A DNA stretch of 24,324 nt, taken from NCBI RefSeq assembly GCF_022780145.1, contig NZ_JALEXO010000131.1:1-24324 (forward strand). Reading direction: 5' to 3'. Within the stretch, counting starts at the first letter, position 1; every line of letters starts with the position of its first letter. The translations under genes were made by a program, and so were the position numbers. The stretch comes from Intestinibacter sp. GTDB lineage: Bacteria; Bacillota; Clostridia; Peptostreptococcales; Peptostreptococcaceae. Shown here piece after piece: positions 15,439 through 23,345 of the stretch. The notes beneath the pieces are model-generated. The model saw only the letters and a list, made by a program, of their open reading frames with translations. It made no database searches and had not been told where the DNA came from.

Positions 15439-15533
15439 GAGTTTATATATGTTTATAATTATTTTATTTGGAGATAATATAGAAAATATTTATCTGAGTG
15501 TTTTTGGGGGAGAGATTTTTTTGTTGAAATATT

Positions 15534-15562
15534 TTTAGCTAAGTTTTATAATAAAGAGGATA
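15534..15562 (+). promoter_or_regulatory. Sigma-A promoter of mltG
   Basis: TTGAAA (15534-15539) and TATAAT (15557-15562) are 17 bases apart, a near-consensus promoter. It starts the mltG-trmR-U32 unit 26 bases before the mltG ATG. Confidence 0.85.
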
Positions 15563-15587
15563 CAAATACAGCGAGGAGCAATAAAAT

Positions 15588-16664
15588 ATGGAATCTAATA
15601 AGAAGAAAGTTATCGTATTAATATCGGCAATTATTTTGTTAATATTTACATCATTTATATTTGTAGTATATCAGGGTGGACCTTGTGACAAAAATAATAG
15701 CAAAGATTTAGTAGTTGATATACCTATGGGATCTACTGTCGACGATGTGGCTCATATTCTTAAGGAAAATAATTTAATAAAAGATGAATTTGTTTTTAAG
15801 ATAAATTTTAAGATAAAAAATAATTACTCACATATGAAATCTGGTAGCTATTTATTAAACCAAACTCTTTCAAACAAAGATATAATCGACAAATTAGTTT
15901 CAGGCGAGATATACCAAGATGGAGTTAAAATAACTATACCAGAGGGTTCTACATCAAATGAAATTATAGCTTTACTAGTAAAAAATGAATTGGGTAAAAA
16001 GAGTGATTTCGAAGAATTAATAAAAAATCCAAGTGCTTTTTACGATGAATTTGATTTTTTAAACGAAAAAGATATAAAGACTTTAGAGGGATTTTTATAT
16101 CCAAGTACTTATTATTTTGATGAAGATTCAAATCCTAAAGATATAATAAAAGAAATGGTAAAACTATTTGATAAAAATTATACAGAAGAATTACAAAACA
16201 AGCAAAAAGAAAGAAAATTAACTCTTCAGGAGGTCGTTAATTTGGCTTCTATAGTGGAAAAAGAAGCCGTGCTAGATGAAGATAGACCTATTATAGCGAG
16301 TGTATTTTACAATAGATTAGAAAAAGATATGCCTCTTCAATCAGATGCTACTCTTCAGTATATTTTTGATACTAGAAAAAAGAGAATGACATATAACGAT
16401 TTAAAAATAGATTCTCCATATAATACCTACATTGAAAAGGGATTGCCACCGACTCCTATTGCAAATCCAGGTATAAAATCTATAGAGGCAGTTTTATATC
16501 CAGAGGAGACAGATTATCTGTACTTTGTCGCCGATATAGATGGAGGAAATGTATACAGCAAGACGTATGAAGAGCATCAAAAAAACGTGGCAAAATATAG
16601 AAAGGATAGAGATCAAAGAAATAAAGAACTGGAGGAAGCTTCAGAAAAATCCAATCAGAAATAG
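15588..16664 (+). CDS. mltG: Endolytic murein transglycosylase MltG
   Basis: A short cytoplasmic tail and one membrane helix (about 8-27) are followed by a LysM-like region (about 40-120, DIPMGSTVDDVAHILKENNL) and the YceG/MltG catalytic domain. The catalytic Glu is E224 in ASIVEKEA, with supporting motifs EGFLYPSTYYF, SVFYNRL, MPLQSDATLQY, SPYNTY, GLPPTPIANPG and YFVADIDGG. MltG cuts nascent glycan strands at the membrane and may set strand length. The ATG has GAGGAG upstream. Size of 358 residues is normal. It equals B. subtilis YrrL, and the next two genes match YrrM and YrrN. Confidence 0.95.
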   Translation: MESNKKKVIVLISAIILLIFTSFIFVVYQGGPCDKNNSKDLVVDIPMGSTVDDVAHILKENNLIKDEFVFKINFKIKNNYSHMKSGSYLLNQTLSNKDIIDKLVSGEIYQDGVKITIPEGSTSNEIIALLVKNELGKKSDFEELIKNPSAFYDEFDFLNEKDIKTLEGFLYPSTYYFDEDSNPKDIIKEMVKLFDKNYTEELQNKQKERKLTLQEVVNLASIVEKEAVLDEDRPIIASVFYNRLEKDMPLQSDATLQYIFDTRKKRMTYNDLKIDSPYNTYIEKGLPPTPIANPGIKSIEAVLYPEETDYLYFVADIDGGNVYSKTYEEHQKNVAKYRKDRDQRNKELEEASEKSNQK

Positions 16665-16669
16665 AGTTT

Positions 16670-16706
16670 AATATGGATTATATCTTAATGGGGTATAATC
16701 CATATT
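16670..16706 (+). repeat. Perfect 13-bp inverted repeat between mltG and the methyltransferase
   Basis: AATATGGATTATA (16670-16682) and TATAATCCATATT (16694-16706) are perfectly complementary with an 11-base loop. No T run follows, so it is a poor terminator on the + strand. It could be an RNA-processing stem or a protein-binding site. Confidence 0.6.
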
Positions 16707-16751
16707 GTTATGGTAACATTTAATTATAATAGAAATTAAGGAGTGAAAAAT

Positions 16752-17423
16752 TTGAGTAATATAGTTAATGATGTTGTTGAAGATTATATAAGACATACAT
16801 TAAAGGACGCAGAAGGTCTTTTAAAGGAACTAGAAATATATGCAGAGGAAAATAGTGTACCTATAGTTCATAAGGAGGTATCTGATTTACTAAAGGTACT
16901 TTTAAAAATTCAAAAGCCTAAGAGAATTTTAGAGGTAGGATGTGCTATAGGATATTCTTCTATATTGTTTGCTACAATATGTGGTGAAGATTCTGATATC
17001 ATTACTTGTGAGAGAAATCCAGTTATGATTGAAAAAGCAAAGGAAAATATAAAAAGAGCTGGATTTGAGAAAAATATAAAAATCCTTGAAGGAGATGCTG
17101 TTGAAAGCTTAAACAGTGTAGAAGGCGAATTTGATATGATTTTCTTAGATGCAGCTAAAGGTCAATACAAGTTATTTTACGATTTAGTTATAGATAAATT
17201 AAAAGTAGGTGGAGTATTGATATCAGACAATATTTTATATAAAGGTATGATAGCTGATAATAATCTAGTAGTCAGAAGAAAGAAAACTATAGTCAAGAGA
17301 ATGAGAAATTATTTAGATTATATTTGTAGCTGTGACTACTTGACAACTTCACTTTTACCAATGGGAGACGGAGTTGCTATAAGCTATAAAGAAGGCGAAA
17401 GAGGTGAAGCTGAAGATGCATAA
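16752..17423 (+). CDS. trmR: tRNA 5-hydroxyuridine methyltransferase (TrmR/YrrM-like)
   Basis: A class I SAM O-methyltransferase of the catechol-O-methyltransferase type. Motifs are RILEVGCAIGYSS (58-70), the acidic CERNPVM after strand 2, FDMIFLDAAKGQY with metal-binding Asp, and LISDNILYKG. In B. subtilis the homolog YrrM (TrmR) makes 5-methoxyuridine from 5-hydroxyuridine at tRNA position 34, with yrrN and yrrO supplying the hydroxylation step. The start is TTG at 16752, since AAGGAGTG (16738-16745) is placed correctly for it; the GTG at 16743 lies inside that site. The 3' end overlaps the U32 gene by eight bases. Confidence 0.85.
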   Translation: MSNIVNDVVEDYIRHTLKDAEGLLKELEIYAEENSVPIVHKEVSDLLKVLLKIQKPKRILEVGCAIGYSSILFATICGEDSDIITCERNPVMIEKAKENIKRAGFEKNIKILEGDAVESLNSVEGEFDMIFLDAAKGQYKLFYDLVIDKLKVGGVLISDNILYKGMIADNNLVVRRKKTIVKRMRNYLDYICSCDYLTTSLLPMGDGVAISYKEGERGEAEDA

Positions 17424-18342
17424 GGTCGAGCTTACATGTTATGCGGGTAATTTAAAATGCTTAAAGGAAGCTATAGCTAGTGGTGCTGATAGTGTGTACG
17501 TAGGTGGTGAATCATTTGGTAGAGATACTTTATCAGATGATTTTTCGAGAGAAGATCTTATAGAAGGAATTAAATTTACCCATGATAACAATAAAAAAAT
17601 ATATTTAACTATTAATTTACTTCCTCACAATAAAGATTTTGATGGATTTAAAGAATTTTTGATGGAACTAGATAGATTGAAGGTTGATGCACTAATAGTT
17701 TCAGAGCCTGGAACTTTAGTTATGGTTAAGCAAATTTTACCAAATATAAAAGTACATCTAGGAAATGTATCTAATGTCTACAACTATGAAACCGCTAATT
17801 TTTGGTATAACCAAGGTGTGAATAGAGTAGTAATATCTAGAGAATTATCTATAAAAGAGATGGAAACTATGAGACTTAAAACACCTGATACTTTAGAACT
17901 AGAAGCTTTTGTACATGGACCTATTATAATGTCTTATTCAGGAAGAAAGCTTATTACTAGCTATCTAGAAAGCAAAGGTAAGGATGATTATTCTCCTAAA
18001 AAAAGATATAATTTAACTGAAGAAAAGAGAAAAGGTCAGTATTGTCCTGTTTACGAAGATGATGGAGGAACAATATTCTTTGCAAGTAGAGATTTATGTA
18101 CAATAGAGTACTTAGATAGAATAATAAAATCTGGAGTTAACACTTTAACTATAGAAGCAAGAATGGAAGATGAAAATTACGTGAGAGAAGTAGTTTCAGT
18201 CTACAGAGAGGCTATAGATGATTTTTATCAAAATAACTTTGAATATAAATGTAGCGAAGATATGTTGGAAAGATTGAAAAAAGCTACTCATAGAAAGCAT
18301 ACAACAGGATTTTATTTAGAAGAAATTGTAAATTACGATTAA
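17416..18342 (+). CDS. U32-family protein, TrhP1/YrrN-like
   Basis: This 308-residue protein has the U32 opening VELTCYAGNLKCLKEAI and GADSVYVGGESFG, and the signature region FVHGPIIMSYSGRKLITSYL (166-184). The usual cysteines of U32 proteins (SGRCL and the CxxPC area) are absent, as in the short YrrN type. Despite the peptidase name, homologs act in prephenate-dependent tRNA U34 hydroxylation (TrhP), paired in B. subtilis with YrrO. No YrrO-like gene follows here. I use ATG 17416, about nine bases after AGAGGTG, giving the same length as YrrN; GTG 17404 is an alternative. It overlaps the methyltransferase gene, consistent with one modification pathway. Confidence 0.82.
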   Translation: MHKVELTCYAGNLKCLKEAIASGADSVYVGGESFGRDTLSDDFSREDLIEGIKFTHDNNKKIYLTINLLPHNKDFDGFKEFLMELDRLKVDALIVSEPGTLVMVKQILPNIKVHLGNVSNVYNYETANFWYNQGVNRVVISRELSIKEMETMRLKTPDTLELEAFVHGPIIMSYSGRKLITSYLESKGKDDYSPKKRYNLTEEKRKGQYCPVYEDDGGTIFFASRDLCTIEYLDRIIKSGVNTLTIEARMEDENYVREVVSVYREAIDDFYQNNFEYKCSEDMLERLKKATHRKHTTGFYLEEIVNYD

Positions 18343-18352
18343 CAAGTATACG

Positions 18353-18391
18353 CCCCTTAATTATTGTCAAAAATGACTATTAGTTAAGGGG
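18353..18391 (+). promoter_or_regulatory. Hairpin covering the ribosome site of the PBP gene
   Basis: CCCCTTAA (18353-18360) is perfectly complementary to TTAAGGGG (18384-18391), and inside the loop GTCA (18366-18369) pairs with TGAC (18374-18377). The 3' arm is part of the Shine-Dalgarno AAGGGGTG of the next gene. No T run follows, so terminator function is unlikely. Confidence 0.55.
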
Positions 18392-18398
18392 TGATTTT

Positions 18399-20045
18399 AT
18401 GTTTTTTAAAGGTGAAAGCTTATTTAGTAGAACGAAAACGAGTTTTTTAGTTTTTATAGTGATGGTGTTTGGATTGATATGTAGATTAACTTATTTAAGT
18501 ATTTACAAATACGAACAATATACAAGTAGAGTTGAAAATCAAAGCACTTATAAAGTAAATTTAAATTCGGGAAGGGGTATTATATACGATAGGAATAATA
18601 TACCTTTGACCGATACAGAAAAGAAACAAATTATTATAATTCCAAAATCCATAATAAGTGGAGACTATAAAAATATAAACACGATAAAAAAGGCAACAAA
18701 TTTAAGTGAAAATGATATATTTAAAGCAGTTCAAGAACAATTAAATTCAGAATTGATAGAAATAGAAGTGCCAAATTTAAGCGAAGATAGTATACGACAA
18801 TTAAAAAAAATAAACGTTATAGTTGAAAGTAAGGTAAACAGATACAAAAAAGGTAATTTATTGAGCCATACAATAGGTTATATAAATCAAACTGAAAATA
18901 GAGGTGTAAGTGGAATTGAAAAAAGTATGGACTTAGAATTAAAAAATTCTAATCAGAAATATATATCAGTTTTCAAGGCAGGTACCTTAGGAGCACAAAA
19001 TGGACTCAATTTAGTTGAAGGAAGCTTTTCAAAAGTATCAAATAACGACAAAAATTTAAAGCTGACTATCGATTCAGATATCCAAGAGAAAGTAGAAAAG
19101 ATAGTTGATAAAGAGGAAAATCCTACAGCAGTAATTATATCGGATATTAAAACAGGACAAATACTTGCTATGTCATCAAGACCTAACTTCAATCAAAATA
19201 AAATTGAAGATTCTCTAGATAAAAAAGACGGACAACTACAAAATAGAGTGATTTCTGCTACTTATCCAGCAGGATCTGTATTTAAAATAGTAGTATTATT
19301 TGCAGCTTTAGAGAATAAAGTAGTGACAAATAGCACCTATTATTATAATTGTACAGGAAGCGAGCAAGTAGGAAATAATGAAAAATTAAACTGCAATAAT
19401 TTATCAGGTCATGGTATTGAAACTTTAGGAGAATGCTTTGCAAATTCTTGCAATACTGCATTTTACGATATAGCTAAAAAAGTAGGAAAGGATGAGATAT
19501 ACAAAGCTATAAAAACGCTTCATCTAGATGAAAAAGTAGATATAGGCTTAGATGAAGAAGTAAATTCAAATATACCAGATGAAATATCTTTGAGTAATTT
19601 ATCGATAGGACAGGAATCTTTAGAATTTACTCCTATACAAATAAATCAGATGACACAGATTATCGCAAATAACGGACTTTATAAACACCTATATATATAC
19701 GATAGAATAGTAGATAATTCGATGAAAAAAATAAAAAAATTTTCCTCATCAAAGGAAGACGAGCTTATATCTCCATATACTTTAACTCAAATAAAACAAT
19801 TTATGGTAGGAGTATCACAAACAGGCACGGCAAAAGACTTAAAGGATTTAGAAGGAGGCTGTGGTGTAAAAACAGGAACAGCTCAAAGTAGCATAAACAA
19901 CACAAAAATATCTCATGGATGGATAACTGGATTTTATCCTCTTGAAGAACCTAAATACGCGATAACTATTTTAGTAGAGGGTACAGAAAAAAGCAGTAAA
20001 TCAGCAATACCAATTTTCAAGGATATATGTAATAGTATAAAGTAA
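18399..20045 (+). CDS. Class B penicillin-binding protein (transpeptidase)
   Basis: A bitopic membrane protein with an N-terminal helix (about 14-34), a dimerization/pedestal region beginning GRGIIYDRNNIPL (58-70) and a transpeptidase domain from about 220. Active-site motifs are SVFK (293-296, nucleophile Ser), SCN (350-352) and KTG (491-493). It cross-links peptidoglycan peptides. At 548 residues it lacks the C-terminal PASTA domains of SpoVD-type proteins. Its position directly before sigK, as in C. difficile, suggests a sporulation role such as cortex or septum synthesis, but this is inference. Its Shine-Dalgarno lies in a hairpin arm. Confidence 0.92.
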   Translation: MFFKGESLFSRTKTSFLVFIVMVFGLICRLTYLSIYKYEQYTSRVENQSTYKVNLNSGRGIIYDRNNIPLTDTEKKQIIIIPKSIISGDYKNINTIKKATNLSENDIFKAVQEQLNSELIEIEVPNLSEDSIRQLKKINVIVESKVNRYKKGNLLSHTIGYINQTENRGVSGIEKSMDLELKNSNQKYISVFKAGTLGAQNGLNLVEGSFSKVSNNDKNLKLTIDSDIQEKVEKIVDKEENPTAVIISDIKTGQILAMSSRPNFNQNKIEDSLDKKDGQLQNRVISATYPAGSVFKIVVLFAALENKVVTNSTYYYNCTGSEQVGNNEKLNCNNLSGHGIETLGECFANSCNTAFYDIAKKVGKDEIYKAIKTLHLDEKVDIGLDEEVNSNIPDEISLSNLSIGQESLEFTPIQINQMTQIIANNGLYKHLYIYDRIVDNSMKKIKKFSSSKEDELISPYTLTQIKQFMVGVSQTGTAKDLKDLEGGCGVKTGTAQSSINNTKISHGWITGFYPLEEPKYAITILVEGTEKSSKSAIPIFKDICNSIK

Positions 20046-20086
20046 TCTCGAAAAACAAATGATTTAACAATATATGCCATATTAAT

Positions 20087-20125
20087 TTTCCCGTGCATTA
20101 TAAAAATTTTACATTATAAGGGAAA
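20087..20125 (+). repeat. Bulged inverted repeat between the PBP gene and sigK
   Basis: TTTCCC (20087-20092) pairs with GGGAAA (20120-20125), and after a five-base bulge TTATAA (20098-20103) pairs with TTATAA (20114-20119). No T run follows. Its 3' arm overlaps the putative -35 of the sigK promoter. Function unknown. Confidence 0.35.
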
Positions 20126-20151
20126 CTTATCGAGTTGAAATTCATATAATT
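20124..20151 (+). promoter_or_regulatory. Putative mother-cell (sigma-K/sigma-E) promoter of sigK
   Basis: AC at 20125-20126, a 16-base spacer and CATATAATT at 20143-20151 match the sigma-K pattern AC-N16/17-CATAnnnTA except for the last base. The CATATAAT part also resembles a sigma-E -10. This fits the known sigma-E and autoregulatory control of sigK. The start would be near 20158, about 26 bases before the TTG. Confidence 0.5.
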
Positions 20152-20183
20152 TAGAGTGACGGATGTATTAAGGGGGTGGCATA

Positions 20184-20834
20184 TTGACTCTTATTAAATC
20201 ATTTGAAAAACCATTAACCCCTAAAGAAGAGATGTACTATTTAACTTTATTAAAAAATGAGAATAGTAAGGAAGCAAAGGAAATTTTAGTTGAGAGAAAT
20301 ATGAGGCTAGTAGCCCATATTTCCAAAAAATACAATAATTCTGGAGAGGATTTAGATGACTTGATTTCCATAGGAACTATAGGTCTTATTAAAGCTATAG
20401 ATACATTTAATGTAAATAAAGGAATAAGACTTGCTACCTATGCTTCAAAATGTATAGAAAATGAAATTTTAATGAATATAAGAAGTAATAAAAAAAATAA
20501 AACGCAGATATCCCTACAAGATCCCATAGGAGTAGATAAAGAAGGAAATGCGATTAGTTTAATAGATATATTGGGAACAGATGTGGATTATATTATAGAT
20601 AAAGTTGAATTAAAGATAAAGATAAGTAAGCTTTATGAAAAAATAGATCAAACTTTAACAGAACGAGAAAATGAAATAATTAAATTGAGATATGGTCTTA
20701 CACCTCATGGCTATAAAACCCAGAGAGAAATAGCTCAAAAGCTAAATATATCTAGATCTTATGTGTCTAGAATTGAGAAAAAAGCTCTAAAAAAATTGAA
20801 AAAAGAATTAAAACTAGAAAAAAGCCTTATTTAA
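20184..20834 (+). CDS. sigK: RNA polymerase sporulation sigma factor SigK, without pro-sequence
   Basis: A sigma-70 family factor of 216 residues. Region 2 includes ERNMRLVAHISKKYN, DLDDLISIGTIGLIKAIDTF and LATYASKCIENEILM; ISLQDPIGVDKEGNAISLIDILGTD links to region 4 with LTERENEIIKLRYGL and the helix-turn-helix TQREIAQKLNISRSYVSRIEKKALKKL. These are closest to late mother-cell SigK. The start is TTG with AGGGGGTGG upstream, and an in-frame TAA at 20169-20171 shows that no pro-sequence is encoded; only four residues precede KSFEKPLTPKEE, where mature SigK begins. The gene is uninterrupted, so no skin element is present. Its stop codon lies in a terminator. Confidence 0.93.
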   Translation: MTLIKSFEKPLTPKEEMYYLTLLKNENSKEAKEILVERNMRLVAHISKKYNNSGEDLDDLISIGTIGLIKAIDTFNVNKGIRLATYASKCIENEILMNIRSNKKNKTQISLQDPIGVDKEGNAISLIDILGTDVDYIIDKVELKIKISKLYEKIDQTLTERENEIIKLRYGLTPHGYKTQREIAQKLNISRSYVSRIEKKALKKLKKELKLEKSLI

Positions 20835-20843
20835 GGCTTTTTT
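20818..20843 (+). terminator. Terminator overlapping the sigK 3' end
   Basis: AAAAAAGCCTTA (20818-20829) pairs perfectly with TAAGGCTTTTTT (20832-20843) around a two-base loop (possibly four bases if the closing pair opens). The sigK TAA stop at 20832 is the first codon of the 3' arm. Confidence 0.88.
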
Positions 20844-20875
20844 GTCGTTTATTATTTGTATTATGGATTCATAAA

Positions 20876-20904
20876 GTGACAAATTATTCAAAATCAATAT
20901 GATA
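20876..20904 (+). promoter_or_regulatory. Putative sigma-A promoter of the sensor kinase gene
   Basis: GTGACA (20876-20881) and TATGAT (20899-20904) are 17 bases apart, each one base from consensus. It lies after the sigK terminator and 65 bases before the kinase ATG. Confidence 0.5.
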
Positions 20905-20968
20905 ATATTACATATATAAATAAAAATTTTATATTTTAATGTATTAAATAATAAGCGGGTGGTGTATT

Positions 20969-23314
20969 ATGTATGGATTAAATAAAATTATTTTATTAAA
21001 TGACATTAATATTATAGTTGCAATTATTATAGTTGTTATGTCTATTTTTATTTATAGCTTAACAAAATATCCGATTTACATATCTTTTGTAATAGTATAT
21101 TCTTTAGAATTTATGATATTTTTGAAGCTCAAAAATACAGATTTAAGGAATTATTTTTACATGAGTTTATCTATTGTCTTTGTAGTAAAAATGCTATGTA
21201 TAATAGTAAATAGAAATAATCTAAAATTAAAGCCTTTAGATAAATTGTTGTTGATGAGTGTGTATTTTATTGGATTATTATTAATAGAGGATCATATTAT
21301 AAGTGCAGTGATGATAAATTTATTTGGAAATACTATTATATTTTATAAATTTATATATAGACATTTATATAACGTGATAAAAAAATTATCTTATATCGAG
21401 ACAAAAATTATAAATAATGAAAAATATATAGAAAATATAAATAAAGAAATATCAATAGAAAATAATAAAGAGATAGATTTAATTAAAAAAGATAGACAGA
21501 TATGTGATTTATATGATGTAATAATTTCTAAAATAAATTCTCCAATGATTATCTTAAAAGAATGCAGTTTAGTATATAAAAACGATAATTTTAATGATGT
21601 TTTTAGTAAAAAAAATATACAGGAATTTGATTTAGATAGATTTTTTAAGAATAACTTTTTTTATAGTAAAAAGATTATAGATTTTGCAAATATAGATAAA
21701 AGCTTTGCAAAAATAATTGTAAATTCATTTAAAAATCAAACCTATGAATTATCTATGGCAAGGGTTGATAGAAATAATCAAAAATTAAAAATATTTGTTT
21801 TTCGAGATATTACTGATATGTACAGCATGGAAAAACAAATAAAATTCAATGAAAAAACTTATAAAAAATTAATAGAAGTTATGGAAGACGGAGTAGTAAT
21901 TACAGAAAAAAACCATATTAGCTATATGAATAAAAAGGTATACGATATATTTGATATAAATCAGCAAAAATGTAAAGTTTCTTCAATAGAGGATTTATCG
22001 AATTATATAGTAAATGAGGATAAAGAAGAATTTATAAAAAATATTATTACAGATAATTTTTTTAATGAGACAAAAATATGGATGATAAAAACCTCTAGTC
22101 GTAAAACATTAAAAGTAATCGAAAATTTTTTAGACTATGAAAATAAAAATTTTAAATTGATAATATTTTCAGATGTTACAAAAGATCAAAATCTGATTGA
22201 AGACATAGAAGAAAGAGAAAAAATATATAGAGTATTACTTGAAACCCTACCAGATGGAATTGTTATTATAGATAAAAATATAAAAAAACATGTTTATAGA
22301 AATAAATATATGATAAATACTTTTAAAAAAATAGGTATAGAAAAATTCAATGATATTGTAAACAATTATATAAGACAAAATGAATTTGATGTGGTAAAAA
22401 TTATAAATTTAAATAATAAAGAAAATGTATCTATTGCTATAACTGATATCGAAGATCAGGATATTTACATCGTAATTTTTAAAATTATAGATAAAGAGCA
22501 AAAAATAGATGATATAAAACATAAAATGCAAAAAATAAAAAAAGCAGAAGAATTTAAAGCACAATTTTGCATGGAGGTTGTAAATAAAATAGAAAAACCA
22601 GTAAATGATATGTTGTACGACAATAAGCAGATGCAAAAAAATATTGAAACACCTGTAATGGAAAATCACATAAGCTTAGTTAGACAAAATTTATATAGAT
22701 TAAAGAAGGTATTAGAAAATATACATGATATTATGAGCATAGAAAATTATACATACGATTTAAATTATACTGTTTTTGATATAGTTGAATTGATGAAAAA
22801 TATAATTGAGTTGTCAAAGGATTATATTGATAAAAAGGATTTAAATATAGAATCCGAATTCAGTCAAGATGAAATTTTAGTTTATTTAGATAGTATCAAA
22901 ATACAAAAAGTATTATTAAATATTTTATCGAATGCTATAAAGTTTACGGATAAGGGTGGAAATATAAAAATATCAATAGATAAAAAAATGGATTTTATAG
23001 TAATAAGTATAAAAGATAGTGGAATAGGAATTCCAAAGGAAAAAATAGACTTTGTATTTGAAAATTTCGAACAGGTAGATAAAAGCTTGTCTAGATTAGC
23101 AGAAGGTATGGGTATGGGACTTTATTTAGCTAAAAAATTATCTGATATACAGGGTATTTATTTAAATGTAGATAGCCAGATAAATAAAGGCAGTGAATTT
23201 AAAGTTTTAATAAGAAATACAGAAAACCAATTTTTAAAAAATAAATATAAAGACAATATAGTTGTTCAACAAGAGTTTGTAGATATACAATTTTCCGATA
23301 TATATCCGGCTTAA
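20969..23314 (+). CDS. Membrane PAS-domain histidine-kinase-like protein lacking the phosphoacceptor His
   Basis: This 781-residue protein has about four or five N-terminal membrane helices (12-130), then a helical linker and three PAS-like domains (about 180-290, 295-405, 415-508). The HisKA position reads FCMEVVNKIEKPV (533-545), so the expected H-E-x-x-x-P is N539-K540 with P544 kept. The ATPase domain looks complete: N655 in NILSNAIKFT, DSGIGIP (683-689) and GMGMGLYLAKKL (713-724). It may bind ATP but should not autophosphorylate on His at the normal site. The ATG has a GGGTGGTG ribosome site. It lies after sigK and before a second membrane sensor gene. A sporulation link is inferred from position only. 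Confidence 0.85.
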   Translation: MYGLNKIILLNDINIIVAIIIVVMSIFIYSLTKYPIYISFVIVYSLEFMIFLKLKNTDLRNYFYMSLSIVFVVKMLCIIVNRNNLKLKPLDKLLLMSVYFIGLLLIEDHIISAVMINLFGNTIIFYKFIYRHLYNVIKKLSYIETKIINNEKYIENINKEISIENNKEIDLIKKDRQICDLYDVIISKINSPMIILKECSLVYKNDNFNDVFSKKNIQEFDLDRFFKNNFFYSKKIIDFANIDKSFAKIIVNSFKNQTYELSMARVDRNNQKLKIFVFRDITDMYSMEKQIKFNEKTYKKLIEVMEDGVVITEKNHISYMNKKVYDIFDINQQKCKVSSIEDLSNYIVNEDKEEFIKNIITDNFFNETKIWMIKTSSRKTLKVIENFLDYENKNFKLIIFSDVTKDQNLIEDIEEREKIYRVLLETLPDGIVIIDKNIKKHVYRNKYMINTFKKIGIEKFNDIVNNYIRQNEFDVVKIINLNNKENVSIAITDIEDQDIYIVIFKIIDKEQKIDDIKHKMQKIKKAEEFKAQFCMEVVNKIEKPVNDMLYDNKQMQKNIETPVMENHISLVRQNLYRLKKVLENIHDIMSIENYTYDLNYTVFDIVELMKNIIELSKDYIDKKDLNIESEFSQDEILVYLDSIKIQKVLLNILSNAIKFTDKGGNIKISIDKKMDFIVISIKDSGIGIPKEKIDFVFENFEQVDKSLSRLAEGMGMGLYLAKKLSDIQGIYLNVDSQINKGSEFKVLIRNTENQFLKNKYKDNIVVQQEFVDIQFSDIYPA

Positions 23315-23345
23315 ATTTATTGTAGGAATTGTTAGGAGGATAAAT

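Noticed and set aside
17416..18342. True collagenase-type peptidase
   Set aside because: The U32 name is historical; the operon with a TrmR-like gene points to tRNA hydroxylation, and no protease active site is visible.
20184..20834. SigE or SigG instead of SigK
   Set aside because: The partner genes spoIIGA and sigG/sigE are not adjacent, the PBP-sigK order matches C. difficile, and the N-terminal KSFEKPLTPKEE aligns with mature SigK.
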